NCBI GenBank assembly: GCA_947179155.2
Contig: OX359280.1
Location: forward strand, 45,307,055 to 45,371,054
Direction: 5' to 3'
Origin: Hedera helix
Lineage: Eukaryota; Streptophyta; Magnoliopsida; Apiales; Araliaceae
DNA length: 64,000 nt
The notes under the pieces were generated by a model. The model was given only the letters and a program-made list of their open reading frames with translations. It did not search any database and had not been told where the DNA came from. This document shows positions 19,848-31,229 of the stretch, in pieces. How positions within the stretch are numbered: position 1 is the first letter of the stretch; each line of letters begins with the position of its first letter. A program made the position numbers and the translations under genes.

Positions 19848-21864
19848 TCTGAAAAATCATAAAACTACTAAATTTTTATTATTTATGTAATATTAAATAA
19901 TAAGAAATATTAATTAAGAAATTTATTATTTTTGGTATTTAAGGTGTAAAGAGTACACTAATTAACTATTAAATAGTTAATAATTAGATAAGATTGTTAA
20001 TAAATATTAAATATGTGATTTATGTATTTAATAATAATATAAGAAAGATAAAGTAAATAAATAAATAATTTATTATTTAATTGAGAATTAAATAGTAGAT
20101 AAAGATAGGTAATTAACTAATTATTATTTAATTATGATTAAATAATAATTAAAGAGAGATAAAATTTATAAATTAATTAGTTATAAAGATAAGTAGTAAT
20201 TATTTATTATTTAATTAGCATTAAATAATATTTAAAGAATGATTAAATTAAAGGATTAATTATTTATTATTTAATTAATATTAAATAATATGTAAGGGTA
20301 AGTGATTAATTAATTATTATTTAATTAAGATTATGTAATAATTAAATGAGGATTAAATTAATAAACTAATTATTTATTATTTAGTTAAGATTAAATAATA
20401 ATAAATGAGAATAAATAATAAATTAATTATTATTTAATTAATATTAAATAATAATTAAAGGCAATTAGATTAATATTTAATTAACTTTAAATAATAAATA
20501 AACATAATCAGTCATTATCTATTGTTAAATAATGACTAAAGGTAATTAAATAATTACTTTTTAATTACTATTAAATAGTAATTAAATAAAGGTAGAGTTA
20601 ATAGAATAAAAATAATTTAATTAAACGATGATAATAAATTGTTTAAGGGTTTAATAAGTGTTTAACAATTAAGAAAGATAATATTGATTAATTAAATCAT
20701 TAACATAAGATCAATTAGGTGTCTTATACGATTAATGATAGTCTATAAATTACATGTGTTATGCGATTAATTATTTGCGAGATAAATAGCATAGGTAAGT
20801 GTTTAAAGTGTTCGATTATATGATGTACTAATTGATAGGCCAACGTTACTAATGTTAGGTCATCAAGAGGAGTTTAAAATAAGCGAATTAGCGTAAGTCG
20901 ACAATCAGGCAAGTTCTTTAACCTTACTCAAATTTTTATTGAGCAAGTTTCCTAACTCTATTCAATACCATCGGGTTAATTCCTAAATCTTGAATTTATA
21001 TTATATTGCAAGTTATTCCACAATAACATTATTGCAAATTGCACATATTATTTGAATTCATATTCCATTCTTGAGTTATGAATTGATTAAAGAAAAAGTC
21101 TAAGTCATTTGTTCGGCTAGACCTATGTGAATTTTATTTTGAAAGCTATCCAAACCATAGTGGTGCGGATTCTTAGACTGAGAAGAACAACCCATAATGG
21201 GGAATAACCTAAGTATCGAACAAACGATACCAACAGAATAAATGTAATGCATATACATATGGTACGAGAGGCTGATCCCCTCAAGTACACTTCTGCCAAG
21301 GTAACCTAAGAGGGTCAATCAAGTGACTGATTTCCTCAATAGTAGTTCATGGTCCATTTGACCACTCAACAGTTAAATAATCAATTGTCACTTCTTTCTT
21401 TTGTGCATTGATTCTATTGTTCATTGTTGAACTCCTTTTATTAAATCATTTAGTTGATATTCCTATTCATTTGTGACATAATTCTTGTTATTCATTTAAA
21501 TTGCTGAGCAAACTAGTTGCTCATACTTGCTATGTCAAAAAATATTTTGCAGCTAAACCTGAAGGATCGGGTAAAGATAAAGGCAAAGGAAAAAAGAAAT
21601 TTTAATTATCTGGATAGCTGTTAGTCTATTTATATTTTGTTTAAGACTTATAAGATTGTAAAGCAAACACTGATATTATTTTGTAGTTTGTGATGTTTAT
21701 TTTGGTAAAGGTTGTAGACCTTGGGACTAGAAAGCTATTGTAATAGACAACATATGTTTACTTATTTTCCGCATTAGTATTAAATGTTGTTTAGCAGTGA
21801 TTGTTCATATTTTTGCGTGAACACCAAATTCGAGGTAGTGGTACCTGAATTTGGGGGTGTCACA
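18337..21864 (+). repeat. 3' LTR of Tekay-1
   Basis: The LTR is 3528 bp, TGTAATGACC to GTGTCACA, nearly identical to the 5' LTR. The 17-codon frame lies at 21553-21605 with one nonsynonymous change (E to K). The TSD GGGAC follows at 21865-21869. Confidence 0.95.
19860..20590. repeat. Array of AT-rich hairpin units in Tekay-1 3' LTR
   Basis: Same block as in the 5' LTR, with inverted repeats around each ATTATTTAATTA core. The two copies appear the same in the parts I compared. Confidence 0.8.
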
Positions 21865-22057
21865 GGGACTCTTTTGTGGTTATATTTTGTTTAGGATAGT
21901 TGTGCCATTTTATGTAAATAATTTGGTAAATGAGACTTATTTTAAAGTTTTCAATTTTAATTGGGAGTTTTATTTATTTTATGGATTTACAACGTATTTT
22001 GAGCCTTGAATTGTTGAATGCTGTTTTTTTTTATTTTGATTATTCGTTTGTGGTTTC
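21865..22057. other. TSD and continuation of the pre-insertion DNA
   Basis: GGGAC at 21865-21869 is the right TSD. The next 65 bases (CTTTTGTGGTTATATTTTG onward) resemble 8699-8785, showing that Tekay-1 landed in or beside an older tandem duplication. The remainder is AT-rich with no gene. Confidence 0.7.
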
Positions 22058-23130
22058 CTTTTTTTTTTTTTTGCTAAATTTAAATGTATTAAAAGGAGAA
22101 AAAATATAGAAGCAAAGGGGCATACCCCAGACCAATAGAATACAATACGACAAAACACTACGAGAGCATGGCAAACACTACGAGCAAAACCATCACAGCA
22201 GCAAACCAGTTGAAGACCCAGACCAAAAGAAAACAATACTCCAAAATCAAAAAGACTAGCAGCATCAGCAGCAAAACAGAGCAGCATAGCAGCAGAATAT
22301 CAGCATAGCAGCAAGAACACCCAACTAGCAGCAACTGCAGCAAACAGAGCCCCCAAAACAGGACAACACAGCTGCAAACCCAACCCAGATCAAACAATGG
22401 CCAAAGCCATACAACAAAAAGCCAGCAAATCAGAGCCCAAATGCGCTACAGGAGCTCTACACAGCAGCAAGACCAGCTGAAGTCATGTAACAGCAGGCCT
22501 TACCACACCAGCAACAAGCCCCCAACTGAACAGAACCAAGCCCAGACCAAACCAGCCAATACCAGACCAAAACCCAACAGAACAGAACCAAGACAGCCCC
22601 AAAAAAGATCAGCCACAAGCAGCCAACAGAACCCAAACCAAACCAAAACCCAGCAGCAGTACATGGTTACAAAATCTGCATAGCAACCATCTCAATCAAA
22701 GCATAACAGACAATGCATATTACATATCAAGCTGCCAAATACCATATCTAGCTTTAGTTTTTTGGAATTTAGCATAAGAGTAAAGCCTGCATTTAATAAT
22801 GCTTAAGATTTTCTTGACAAGTGTTCTGATTAGCATGGCTTGGTCATTATGCGTTCTGGCATTTCTTTCCTGCCAGATGAAGTACACCACAGCAGCAAAA
22901 CCCAACTTAAGGAGGTCAGTACATATTTTAGATTTAGGACTTGTAGAGATGAAATTAACAATGACATCCCAGTCTCTACAGAATCCTGTTTCCTTATATC
23001 TGTTGTTGACATAAAACAGAAGAGGCAAAAGAAGAGAGTGATGACGACATGGGATTCAGCTTGTTTGAGTAGAGGAGACATCCTTTTAGTACGATTATTG
23101 TCCTTCTGTTTGCAAGACAAAAAATATCAC
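22058..23130 (-). pseudogene. 5'-truncated L1-type LINE (3' end of ORF2 and 3'UTR)
   Basis: On the minus strand, a frame at 22720-23028 reads KLGFAAVVYFIWQERNARTH. This is the plant LINE segment just after the reverse-transcriptase zinc-binding domain. It is followed by about 650 bases of TGCTG- and GTTTTGG-rich 3'UTR and ends in an A tail seen as the T tract at 22058-22072. Upstream coding sequence is lost or frameshifted, as usual for 5'-truncated insertions. The 5' boundary is approximate and no TSD was identified. Long open frames in other phases inside the CAG-rich UTR are not genes. Confidence 0.75.
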
Positions 23131-24685
23131 TAGTGTCTCTTGGTCTTAATTTTGTTAGTTTCTGCATTAATTTTTGATACATTTTGTTACAAGTCAAACG
23201 TACTTTGTCCAGCAAAGTATTCAAGTATCTACTATTTTGGGATTATGAAACCTTCTATGTGTTTGCTTTCGTAAAGAGTATATTGATTACTTTTGCCAAA
23301 GCTTTAATTTTTATTTCTTGTTAATATCAAATGTTTGATTTACGTAGTGTTTGTGATGGATTATATAATTAGCACTATTATATACCTATGAAAGATTGAG
23401 ATGACATGCATGATGAGCATAATTTTAGCCAATTCTGCATTTTAATACAATGTGGATTTTTTAAGACCAGAGTGAATGATTTTGATTTTGTTTGGCTTTT
23501 GGTTGAATGTGGATTTCAAGTATTGTTTATAAGCAATGATGTTTTTCATTTCTATCCTTGTTGGTTTTGTTGTGGCTCAAGACAAGAAGTTGATTTTAAA
23601 ATATTTGTAAGCCTATGACATTGATCATTCATTCCTTTACTCGAATTTGTTGTATCAAGGTGATACAGTTTAACATAGTTATTTTTCATTTACCCCTAGA
23701 TAAAGACTAGTTATCTTATATTTTGGAGTATCAAATTAGTAGATGTTTAGGTGAGGCTGATCTTCAAAGCTATGGTTTGAGGCTGGATTGCGGATAAAGA
23801 TGGTATCAGTTGTTATGGACAAATATACTTCTGGGACGAAAAACCTCAGCTACCAGATGCTTGATTTTTGGGTTTTGGATGCAACACTTTAAAATGTTAT
23901 GGTTGCTTTTGATTTGACGTTTCATATTGATCATCATAAATATTTTTAATTGGTGATCGGTTTGAGTTCATAATTATTGTATTAAGTTCTTGTATCTCTG
24001 TTAAATTAATTCAACTGCACAAGAATTAGTATGGTAGCCTCACCTTTTAAGCTGTCCCAAGTACGGCTAATAAGTAGCTATCCAACCTGCACCAAGTTCT
24101 TGAAGAGTCCTCACGATTATTTAACCAGGTAAAAATGTTTTATCCAACATGACTTGTATTTTTATTTTAGTTGCTTGCCTGAAGTATTATATACCGGTAA
24201 TACTTGATAAAGAAAAGGGAATAACCGATGGGGTGTAATGGGTGTATGTTTGGTTGTATCTTTTTAACTAGTGGACTACAAAATTTCCGGGTTTTCATGC
24301 TGTTATGTCATGTGATTATATTGCAAGTAGGACTGCCATGAATTGATTTCATTTAAGTTGCTTCCATTTAAGCTTTGGTATAGTTTACTGAAACATGAAT
24401 AACCTAACCAAAATTCTTACAGGAAGATCAACTTATATTATGTAAATTACAATATTGGTACTCTGACTTTGCTATATATACTAGTATGGGTGGGGATGAT
24501 TGTTCCGTTCCATTTTATTTAACTTCTGAAAGCCTAATCAATACTCCCTAGTTCCACACAAGAGTCGTTTTTGATAAATTTTCTCCAAACAATAATGCAT
24601 TTCTTTTTTGATAGAGCATAAATGGCATGTCATCATGTTTATTGTAATAATCTTATTATTATGTCATATATGTCGGTGTGGAGTG

Positions 24686-24689
<4 letters not shown>
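23131..24689. other. Intergenic DNA, no recognised gene
   Basis: AT-rich, with only short open frames. A stretch near 24030-24128 (ATGGTAGCCTCACC..., ending in a donor-like CCAGGTAAAA) could be a relic exon, but I recognise no protein and see no partner exon. Confidence 0.5.

Positions 24690-24720
<31 letters not shown>
24689..24720. repeat. (AT)n(TG)n compound microsatellite
   Basis: A short AT run passes into about 12 TG repeats. Confidence 0.9.
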
Positions 24721-24721
<1 letters not shown>

Positions 24722-24869
24722 GAGTAATTTATAGCAAACAGTTGTTGTGGACGAGATTAATTGGGATTAAAGTCCTTTTACAACTAAGAATAGCGGCATA
24801 CAAAAAAAATATGAAGTAATGACTGTAATGTTCTAAATACTCACACTTTAGTTATATTTAAATAATTTT

Positions 24870-25187
24870 AATGTATTTATTTGTGTAAATAATTTATTAA
24901 ATAATATAATTTAACATTGTCAACTAGTTCAATGTATTTATTTGCATAAGTAATTTATTAACTAATAAAGTTTAACATTGTCAACTAGGTTTAATGTATT
25001 TATTTTTATAAATAATTTCTTAAGGAATAAAATTTAAAATTGTGAATTATATTTAACGTATTTATTTGTATAAATAATTTTTTAAATAATTAAATTTAAC
25101 ATTGTCAATTATTTTCAAAGTATTTATTTGTATAAATATTTTTTTAAGTAATAAAATTTAACATTATCAATTATTGTTGTGACAATT
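24870..25187. repeat. Minisatellite, about five copies of a 61-bp AT-rich unit
   Basis: The unit contains TTTAACATTGTCAACTAG, then AATGTATTTATTTG and TAAATAATTTATTAA. Five diverged copies run head to tail. It lies about 0.5 kb beyond the GBSSI 3' end. No coding potential. Confidence 0.8.
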
Positions 25188-25593
25188 TGATTATCTAAAA
25201 TTTAAACTCAATATTGTAATAAAATTTGATTTAATTAATATAAATTATATTACAAATAAATACATTATAGCTATTTAAATCTAACTATAACTAAAGTGGA
25301 TGATATTGAAGACATTATTTCATAATGTTATCAAGAGTAGCGAGTAGCATAAGGGCTTTAACTTTCATTAATCTTGCCCATTAGATTTCATATTGGATAG
25401 TGAAAAATGTGTTTATTAAAATAGTATTCATAATTATTATTTATTATAGATCACTTCATATATTCTATATATATATATTGAGAAGGGAGAGACAAGAAAA
25501 GCTATAGTACAACTGAACTTTTTGAGTCCAGTCTACAGGAATATGATACATTGCCACATCGTTTTGGTTCAACTAGGAGCTTGTTTCAGCAGC

Positions 25594-25645
25594 TTGATGT
25601 CCATCTCGTTAATTGAGGCTTGATGTCCTTCTCGTTAATTGAGGC
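25594..25645. repeat. 26-bp tandem duplication just downstream of GBSSI
   Basis: TTGATGTCC(A/T)TCTCGTTAATT-type units at 25594-25619 and 25620-25645 differ at one or two bases. They lie in or just past the GBSSI 3'UTR. Confidence 0.85.
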
Positions 25646-25723
25646 CAATTTTTGGACAAGTTGGTGGTACAAAAATAAGTTCACATAATCTTTGTCTAGG
25701 CCATACGGGAAGTGCCAGATCTT

Positions 25724-28700
25724 TTACGGAGTTGCAACATTTTGCTTTGCAAGAGGTTCAATTTCCTCACCTTCAATTCCAGGTTCACCGCCTACAGCCC
25801 CCAAACCTAGCAATACCTCCTCCCACTTCTTGGCAGGTCCCTGAGCAATGTCAAGAACACTTCAATATAAAAAATTCTGGTTTATGCAATGAATCATGTC
25901 TCACAGTTAAGTCTCCAATTTCAAGCAACAAATTACTTACCTTCCATGAAAGATCTTGAGCCATGCAGTTCTTAATTATCTCCGTTAGAGCTAAAGTGCC
26001 GTAAGTTGCCAGTGCTCTTTTCACAGTTGTTACTATTGCTGTCACATCTGCAGGATCGACTGTTTCACACTGGAAAAATCTGATACATTAGAATTGAAGT
26101 GTAATTCACATAAATAAAAGAGAGAAAAAAAGTTATGGTTTGCTTATGCGACAAAAGGTTTCTTACATCAACGCTGAAAGCTCCCATTTGAAATCCAGTA
26201 AAGCCTTCTATCACGGTGTCAACCAGCCCACCAGTTGAGGCAACAATAGGTACCTGCATTAAAAGGTTTTGTCAGAAGCTAGGTATTACAGTTATATACT
26301 GTATTCAAGAACAAATGAGATGTAGTAAACCAGGGGAGAACTTGGGTTGGTTCAGACCGTTCCATAACGCATTGCATGTAACTGGATAAGACCGCAGGGC
26401 TCAAATCTACTAGGAACAATCATGAAATCAGCTCCAGCTGTGATCATATGGGCCAGTGGAACATTGAATTTTGCCACTCCTCTGGCCTTGTCTGGATATA
26501 ATATCTCCAACTGCTCAAGCTGTTTCTCCATTTGCTTTTTGCCAGTTCCCTGTAAGGAAGTGAAGCACTCATTAGGAATATGTTTAGGGCTGTTTATGTA
26601 TCAAATAAACTAACAGGGTTGGAGATATTACAACTTCCTGATATATCTTATAAGGAAGTGAAGCAACCATTAGGAATGAGTTTACGGCTGTTTTTGTATC
26701 AAACAAACTAACAGGGTTGGGGATGCTACAACTTCGTGATATACTAGTCGGGATACTTACTAGAACTATTATCTGAACTTCCTCATCTATGAACTCAGAG
26801 ATAGCTGCTGCAAGGATATCTGAACCCTTTTGCTCTTCTAATCTGCCAATGAAGCCTATAACAGGGACTTTACTATCCACTGGTAATCCAACTTCTGCTT
26901 GGAGCGCTTCTTTCAGAAGAGGCTTTGCATCCATTACCTGACAAAGTAAATTATTTATAGGTAGGAAATCCAAAAATCGATGAACTGCCAATCAGCAGAC
27001 TTGCACTTTGAAAGGCTTTTACCGTTGTGGCATCATATTTGACATTTGTGTATTTGTCAGTTAATGGGTTCCACTCTTGAACATCCATGCCATTCACAAT
27101 TCCTATGATGCCTTCTTTACGAAGATTGTTATCCAATTCCACTCCTTTGTCTTCACCGGAAACAAGTTCTTTGGCATAGTATGGGCTGACAGTTATGTTA
27201 ATGTCTGATTCAATTATTCCGGCTTTCAACCAATTAATTTTCCTTCCTTTCACTGGCTTATCATACCTGCAGAAATGAAGTAATTATATGAAGCTTCAAG
27301 TACATAGAACCACCTTGGGTTACAAACTTCTAAATCTGTATGTACCCGTCAATGAAATCAAAAGAGCTCTTGAACTCGTCTGGAAGGTTGAGGAGTGCGA
27401 AGTCTGCAAAAGGAAATCTGCCTTGGTAGGCTATGTTGTGAATGCAAAAAGCAACCTGGAAAAGTCAATAAGAACAACGTCATCCCTGCTTAGCTTCCTG
27501 CAAGTTGGCTATACTTTTGTAAAAAGAATGATAGGACACCTTACTTTAGCACTTGCATATATTCCTTTTGATTTGTACATAGCTTTCAGGAAGCATGGGA
27601 TAAGGGCAGTATGCCAGTCATTTGCGATGAAGACTACGTCCTCCCCTGCATCAATATTACATGCATATTAAGCAATGACATAAATGGTACATCTCTTTTC
27701 TTTCGTACTATTTTCTATTACTATCAAATGGTATTCCCTTTGCAGCAGTGCGAAACTTCTAGTACGCGTAAAGAATTAAAGAAGTTGGTCATATACCATA
27801 TGGTCCAGAGAAATATTCGTTACTGTTAAGATTCAAAACTCTTGGTGCTTCCAAAGCAGCCTGAAAGTAATAAAATATTTGCTGTCATGGGAGGGATCCA
27901 AGCACATATGCCTAATTAAAGCAAGGTGAAACTGAAAGTGTATACAAATGAGGAAATAGTATCAATCAACCTACCTGGCATAGCAAGCTGAATCGAAGTT
28001 GATTGTCTTGGTAATCTTTGCCAGTAATAGGTCCATAAATTTTTGACCCAGTTTTCCCCCAAACCTGAAGTTCATCAACAAATTAAGATTATGTTAATTG
28101 AAGTGCCCTAAACTATCCGAGCCTGCATAAAATGATCCATAATTCAAATGTAAAAGCCCGAAAGGTATATATAGATACTTATAAACCACACTGGATGAAT
28201 AAATACATAACCTTCTCGAGAAACCATGGATGATCCACAAATATACGATCAACGCCTCGCTTGTAGCAATGGAAGAAGCGAACCTTTTCAGTTTTATCCC
28301 CTGCCTTAAGCTGCATTACCAGTAACAAGCAATGATATGATCGCCAACAAAAGAATACAATCCCAGAAGAAAATGAAACGTGTATGATGCTAAATGTACC
28401 TCAACAATGACTTCTGTATCCCAAGCATCTTTATACTGGTCATAACGAGGAGAAACTGTCATGACACGATGTCCATTGGCCTAGGGACAGACAAACATAG
28501 TGCAGTGAGTTAATTATGCCATCATTAAATATAGGAGCTAGGCAAAATACTTACTGCCATGGCTGGTGGTAAGCCACCAAGAACATCTCCAAGCCCCCCA
28601 GTTTTGCTCCATGGTCCTACTTCTGACGCCACAAAGATCAATTTCATCCCCATTCCACAAATTATGACTGCACCATTTCGATTTTTCAACTTTTTCCCCT

Positions 28701-28911
28701 GCACTTGGATAGTGGATAATTTGGATGCGTTCCTCGTATGCAGCTCATTCAGATCGTTCAAAAGCCTTAGTCCTGCATGAGAAACGGTCTGGTTTCTAAA
28801 TCCAGCTCTTGCCATTATTGTTCCTTTTGGCTTTGGTCCATAAGCTTTTGACCCAGACTTGAGTTTCGAGCTTCTGGACACACAGTTTGATGCAGCCACA
28901 ATTGTTGCCAT
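25724..28911 (-). CDS. GBSS1: Granule-bound starch synthase I (waxy protein), 13 coding exons
   Basis: GBSSI is the plastid GT5 enzyme that extends amylose chains from ADP-glucose inside starch granules. Coding exons in transcript order: 28555-28911, 28400-28480, 28212-28310, 27975-28064, 27797-27860, 27545-27645, 27346-27455, 27023-27266, 26761-26937, 26358-26549, 26167-26253, 25941-26069, 25724-25840. All introns are GT-AG and the join is in frame: 615 residues plus TAA. Residues 1 to about 80 are Ser/Lys-rich and fit a transit peptide. CGMGMKLIFVASEVGPWSKTGG begins the catalytic core, with KTGGL at 103-107 (ADP-glucose binding). SRFEPCGLIQL holds the conserved Glu at about 491, and STGGLVDTV is at 511-519. 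The start is the ATG of MATIVAAS, typical of the family; an in-frame ATG nine codons upstream lies across the probable 5'UTR splice site. No damage seen. Confidence 0.97.
26552..26747. repeat. Tandem duplication of about 98 bp in a GBSSI intron
   Basis: Between coding exons 9 and 10, two copies (about 26552-26650 and 26651-26747) share TAAGGAAGTGAAGCA at the start and CTAACAGGGTTGG within. They differ by roughly a tenth of positions. The true splice sites at both ends are intact. Confidence 0.8.
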
Positions 28912-28925
28912 TGATACAAAATAAA

Positions 28926-30064
28926 CTGTGGAGAACATCGTAAAGACATAAGAAAGAACTTACGTTTTGTTAGAATCAACGTAGTAATGAATATAGATAA
29001 TTAAGTACGCTCGCACTATAATGCCGTTTCATGAAAAATTAAGAGAACTAGTACATCACTTTATTATTAATACACAGAAATCAGCAATCTCAAGCATACT
29101 CGACCACATGATTTGTTGAAGTACTCCCTCCATTTCAAAATTACGGAATATGTCTCCTTTTTTTGTCCATTCTAAAATTAAAAATATATTACTAATTTTA
29201 GACCATAATGCAGTCACGAAGTTTCAAACATGCCACAATTTATATGTCATTACTTAGTAGATAAAAAAAACTTATATATCATTGCTTAATTTTTAATAAA
29301 TTGAATTCTATCATACTATCACTGATATTATACGATATTATATTTGTATTAAATGGTAAGTATATTAAAAAAAAAAAAATCTCAAAAGTTTGGTTGTGTT
29401 TATTTACCAACTCCACACTTGAATCGGTAAGAGGATAAAGTTATTTGTTAAAATTTTATTTGCCTGTTAATACATTTCAATCGGTAAGACATAAAATCAA
29501 GTCTAAATCATTAAGAGCTACCTCTTATTAAAAATTGTTTGATAATTTTTTTTATATAACTACATTCAACAATATTATCCACTCATTTTTATTAAATTAA
29601 ATTTTTAAAATTATTAAATAAAATTTTACACTTTAAAATGATTAAATAATATCATTAAGAAGCAGTTCACTTTTTAATTATTAAGATGCTGGTTCACTCA
29701 AATGATCTAATTCATTAATATATACTTCAGTTTTATCAAACACCACATTTTATCAAACATCACCTTAGTCAACAAGGATTAATTACTATTGCTATAAAAC
29801 AAGCTATATTTTATCTTTGTTACATTTTCTTAATAATGAAACAATTTTATAAATGCTTTAGAACGGAGGGTTATTAATCAAGGATTCGTGCTAACAAGTG
29901 GTGCCTCAATCTAGGCAACTAATTGTACGAGACTGAAAGCAATATTAAAATCATTTGATTATGCCTGCCATAAACATCAAGGCTAGGAGATGCATACAAA
30001 TTAATAGCACTTAATTGATTATGAACGAATAGATATTGAAGGAGAGAAGAGGAAAGACACGCAC
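28926..30064 (-). other. 5'UTR (leader) intron of GBSSI
   Basis: On the minus strand the donor CTCAG/GTGCGT lies at 30065/30064 and the acceptor CTCCACAG/TTTATT at 28926/28925, 14 bases before the ATG. A long leader intron is usual for GBSSI genes and often affects expression. A 0.75-kb MITE-like insertion occupies its middle. Confidence 0.75.
29124..29870. mobile_element. Stowaway/mariner-like MITE candidate in the GBSSI leader intron
   Basis: The left end reads TA then CTCCCTCCATTTCAAAATTA; the right end reads TAGAACGGAGGG then TTA. The ends are imperfect inverted repeats of the CTCCCTCCGTTC type characteristic of Stowaway MITEs, with TA-like flanks. The interior is AT-rich and noncoding. 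At about 750 bp it is long for a MITE and may be composite. Confidence 0.45.
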
Positions 30065-30300
30065 CTGAGCAGAGGCAGCTTATGGTTTATAATTAATTAG
30101 CACTGAGAAAATATTCAAGGTGTTTGCACCGTAGAGTCTTCAAACGAGAGGGAGGGAGGAAGCTGGCTCGCTTCCTTTCTGACATAGTAGTGCATACAGT
30201 GGGAGTTGGTATATGTGTAGTTTGTAAACTTTGTATTGAAGTGTATGTTGGTGGTAAATGATTGCGGTGACTGTGGGTATGGTCGTACTTTCCAAAGTGT
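30065..30300 (-). other. 5'UTR exon of GBSSI, with a possible 30-codon upstream ORF
   Basis: The exon ends at the donor at 30065. The upstream limit is a guess. A TAAAATATC element at 30321-30329 on the minus strand would place transcription start near 30295. An upstream ORF (ATG at 30185, stop at 30093, 30 codons, starting MSERKRASF) would lie in the leader if the start is above 30185. Confidence 0.5.
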
Positions 30301-30660
30301 GGGGCAATCAAGTAACGGCTGATATTTTACGGTTGCCCTGGCACCTCAGAATTCGGTTCATGGCTTAGGAAATAGCAAGCGTGATTCAGAGAATTAGATG
30401 GGACGGATGGGACCCTATGACACTACGGTCCAAATGGAAAACATTGTTCCGATTTTGTCGGATTCCCCCAAGGGACCCAAACGATAAACATGTATTGCAG
30501 CTGGAATATGCTCTTATGCATATAAGAATATACCTCTGTCTATTCACGAGTCCTAGTTACACTCCTGCGTCCAACTTGAACAAATTTGTTGCCGTGATAT
30601 ATATTTTAGCATTAACTTCCATTTACTCAGTAATATTACACTCGCAGACAATTGTTTTAG
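30301..30660 (-). promoter_or_regulatory. Presumed GBSSI promoter region
   Basis: Single-copy-looking sequence immediately upstream of the leader exon. Apart from the TATA-like TAAAATATC (30321-30329) I cannot assign binding sites. Repetitive DNA begins by about 30660. Confidence 0.4.
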
Positions 30661-31229
30661 CTTCGGATCGGTTATTGAATTAAAAAAAAATATTTGATAG
30701 ATGAGTCACTAATTTTATTAATAGATAAATTATTATTAAAGTAATAACATCATAAATACATAAAAATCTATATTATTAATCATTAATAAATTTTTAAAGT
30801 ATTTAATTTTTTGTAGACTAAAATATAATGAAATAATGTTATAATATTAATAAAAATATATAATTTTCAAAATAAAATAAAAAAATTTACAAAAAAATAT
30901 TAAAAAAAACTTTAAAACAGGATTAACTAACCAATTTTACCTGTTGAATCACTAGTTCGACCGATGGTCAACTAGATTTTGACCGGGTCGGTGAAAACCG
31001 ATTTTTTTGGGCCAAACCGGACCGACGTGTTAACCGGTTTCAGTTTTTGACAGGTCGGACTGACGTTCCAAGGTGGGCCGAGTTTTAAAACCATGCTCGC
31101 AATTCATAAAACTCATTTTTCAAAATAAAATGGGAGGTTACACACAAACGTAATATAAATAATAAATTAAAATAATATTAAAATTATAAATTATCAAAAG
31201 AATAGCCTTAATAAATAATAAATATCAAT
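30661..31229. repeat. AT-rich tract passing into a GGTC/ACCGG-rich repetitive segment
   Basis: 30661-30920 is AT-rich with no gene. 30950-31100 contains reiterated ACCGG, GACCGG and GGTCGG words (for example GACCGGGTCGGTGAAAACCG), a composition common in dispersed plant repeats. Family not identified. Confidence 0.35.

Larger units (their letters stand above)
8786..21864 (+). mobile_element. Tekay-1: complete Ty3/gypsy chromovirus (Tekay/Del type)
   Basis: The 13,079-bp element has two LTRs (8786-12305 and 18337-21864), a TGGTATCAGAGC primer site matching initiator tRNA-Met, an extra ORF1 (12565-13353), a single gag-pol ORF (13752-18287), a polypurine tract and a 5-bp TSD (GGGAC). Very long LTRs, the iMet primer and a C-terminal chromodomain-like segment place it in the Tekay/Del clade. 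Outside microsatellites I noticed only two substitutions between the LTRs: the terminal T/C at 12304/21863, and a G/A inside the 17-codon frame near 12035. Insertion is therefore very recent. All coding motifs are intact, so autonomous activity is plausible. Confidence 0.96.

Noticed and set aside
22441..22683. 80-residue Gln/Pro-rich open frame on the plus strand (and others on the minus strand at 21979-22397)
   Set aside because: They lie in the CAG-rich 3'UTR of a minus-strand LINE. The composition is that of the UTR and the frames overlap in several phases.
24028..24128. Possible exon ending in a donor-like CCAGGTAAAA
   Set aside because: No homology recognised, no partner exon, and the surrounding DNA is repeat-rich.
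24689..24720. TG run considered as part of a CRISPR-like or telomeric repeat
   Set aside because: It is a plain dinucleotide microsatellite. No CRISPR array, tRNA or rRNA gene was seen in the window.
27288..27671. 127-residue plus-strand frame across GBSSI exons 6 and 7
   Set aside because: Antisense to well-supported coding exons.
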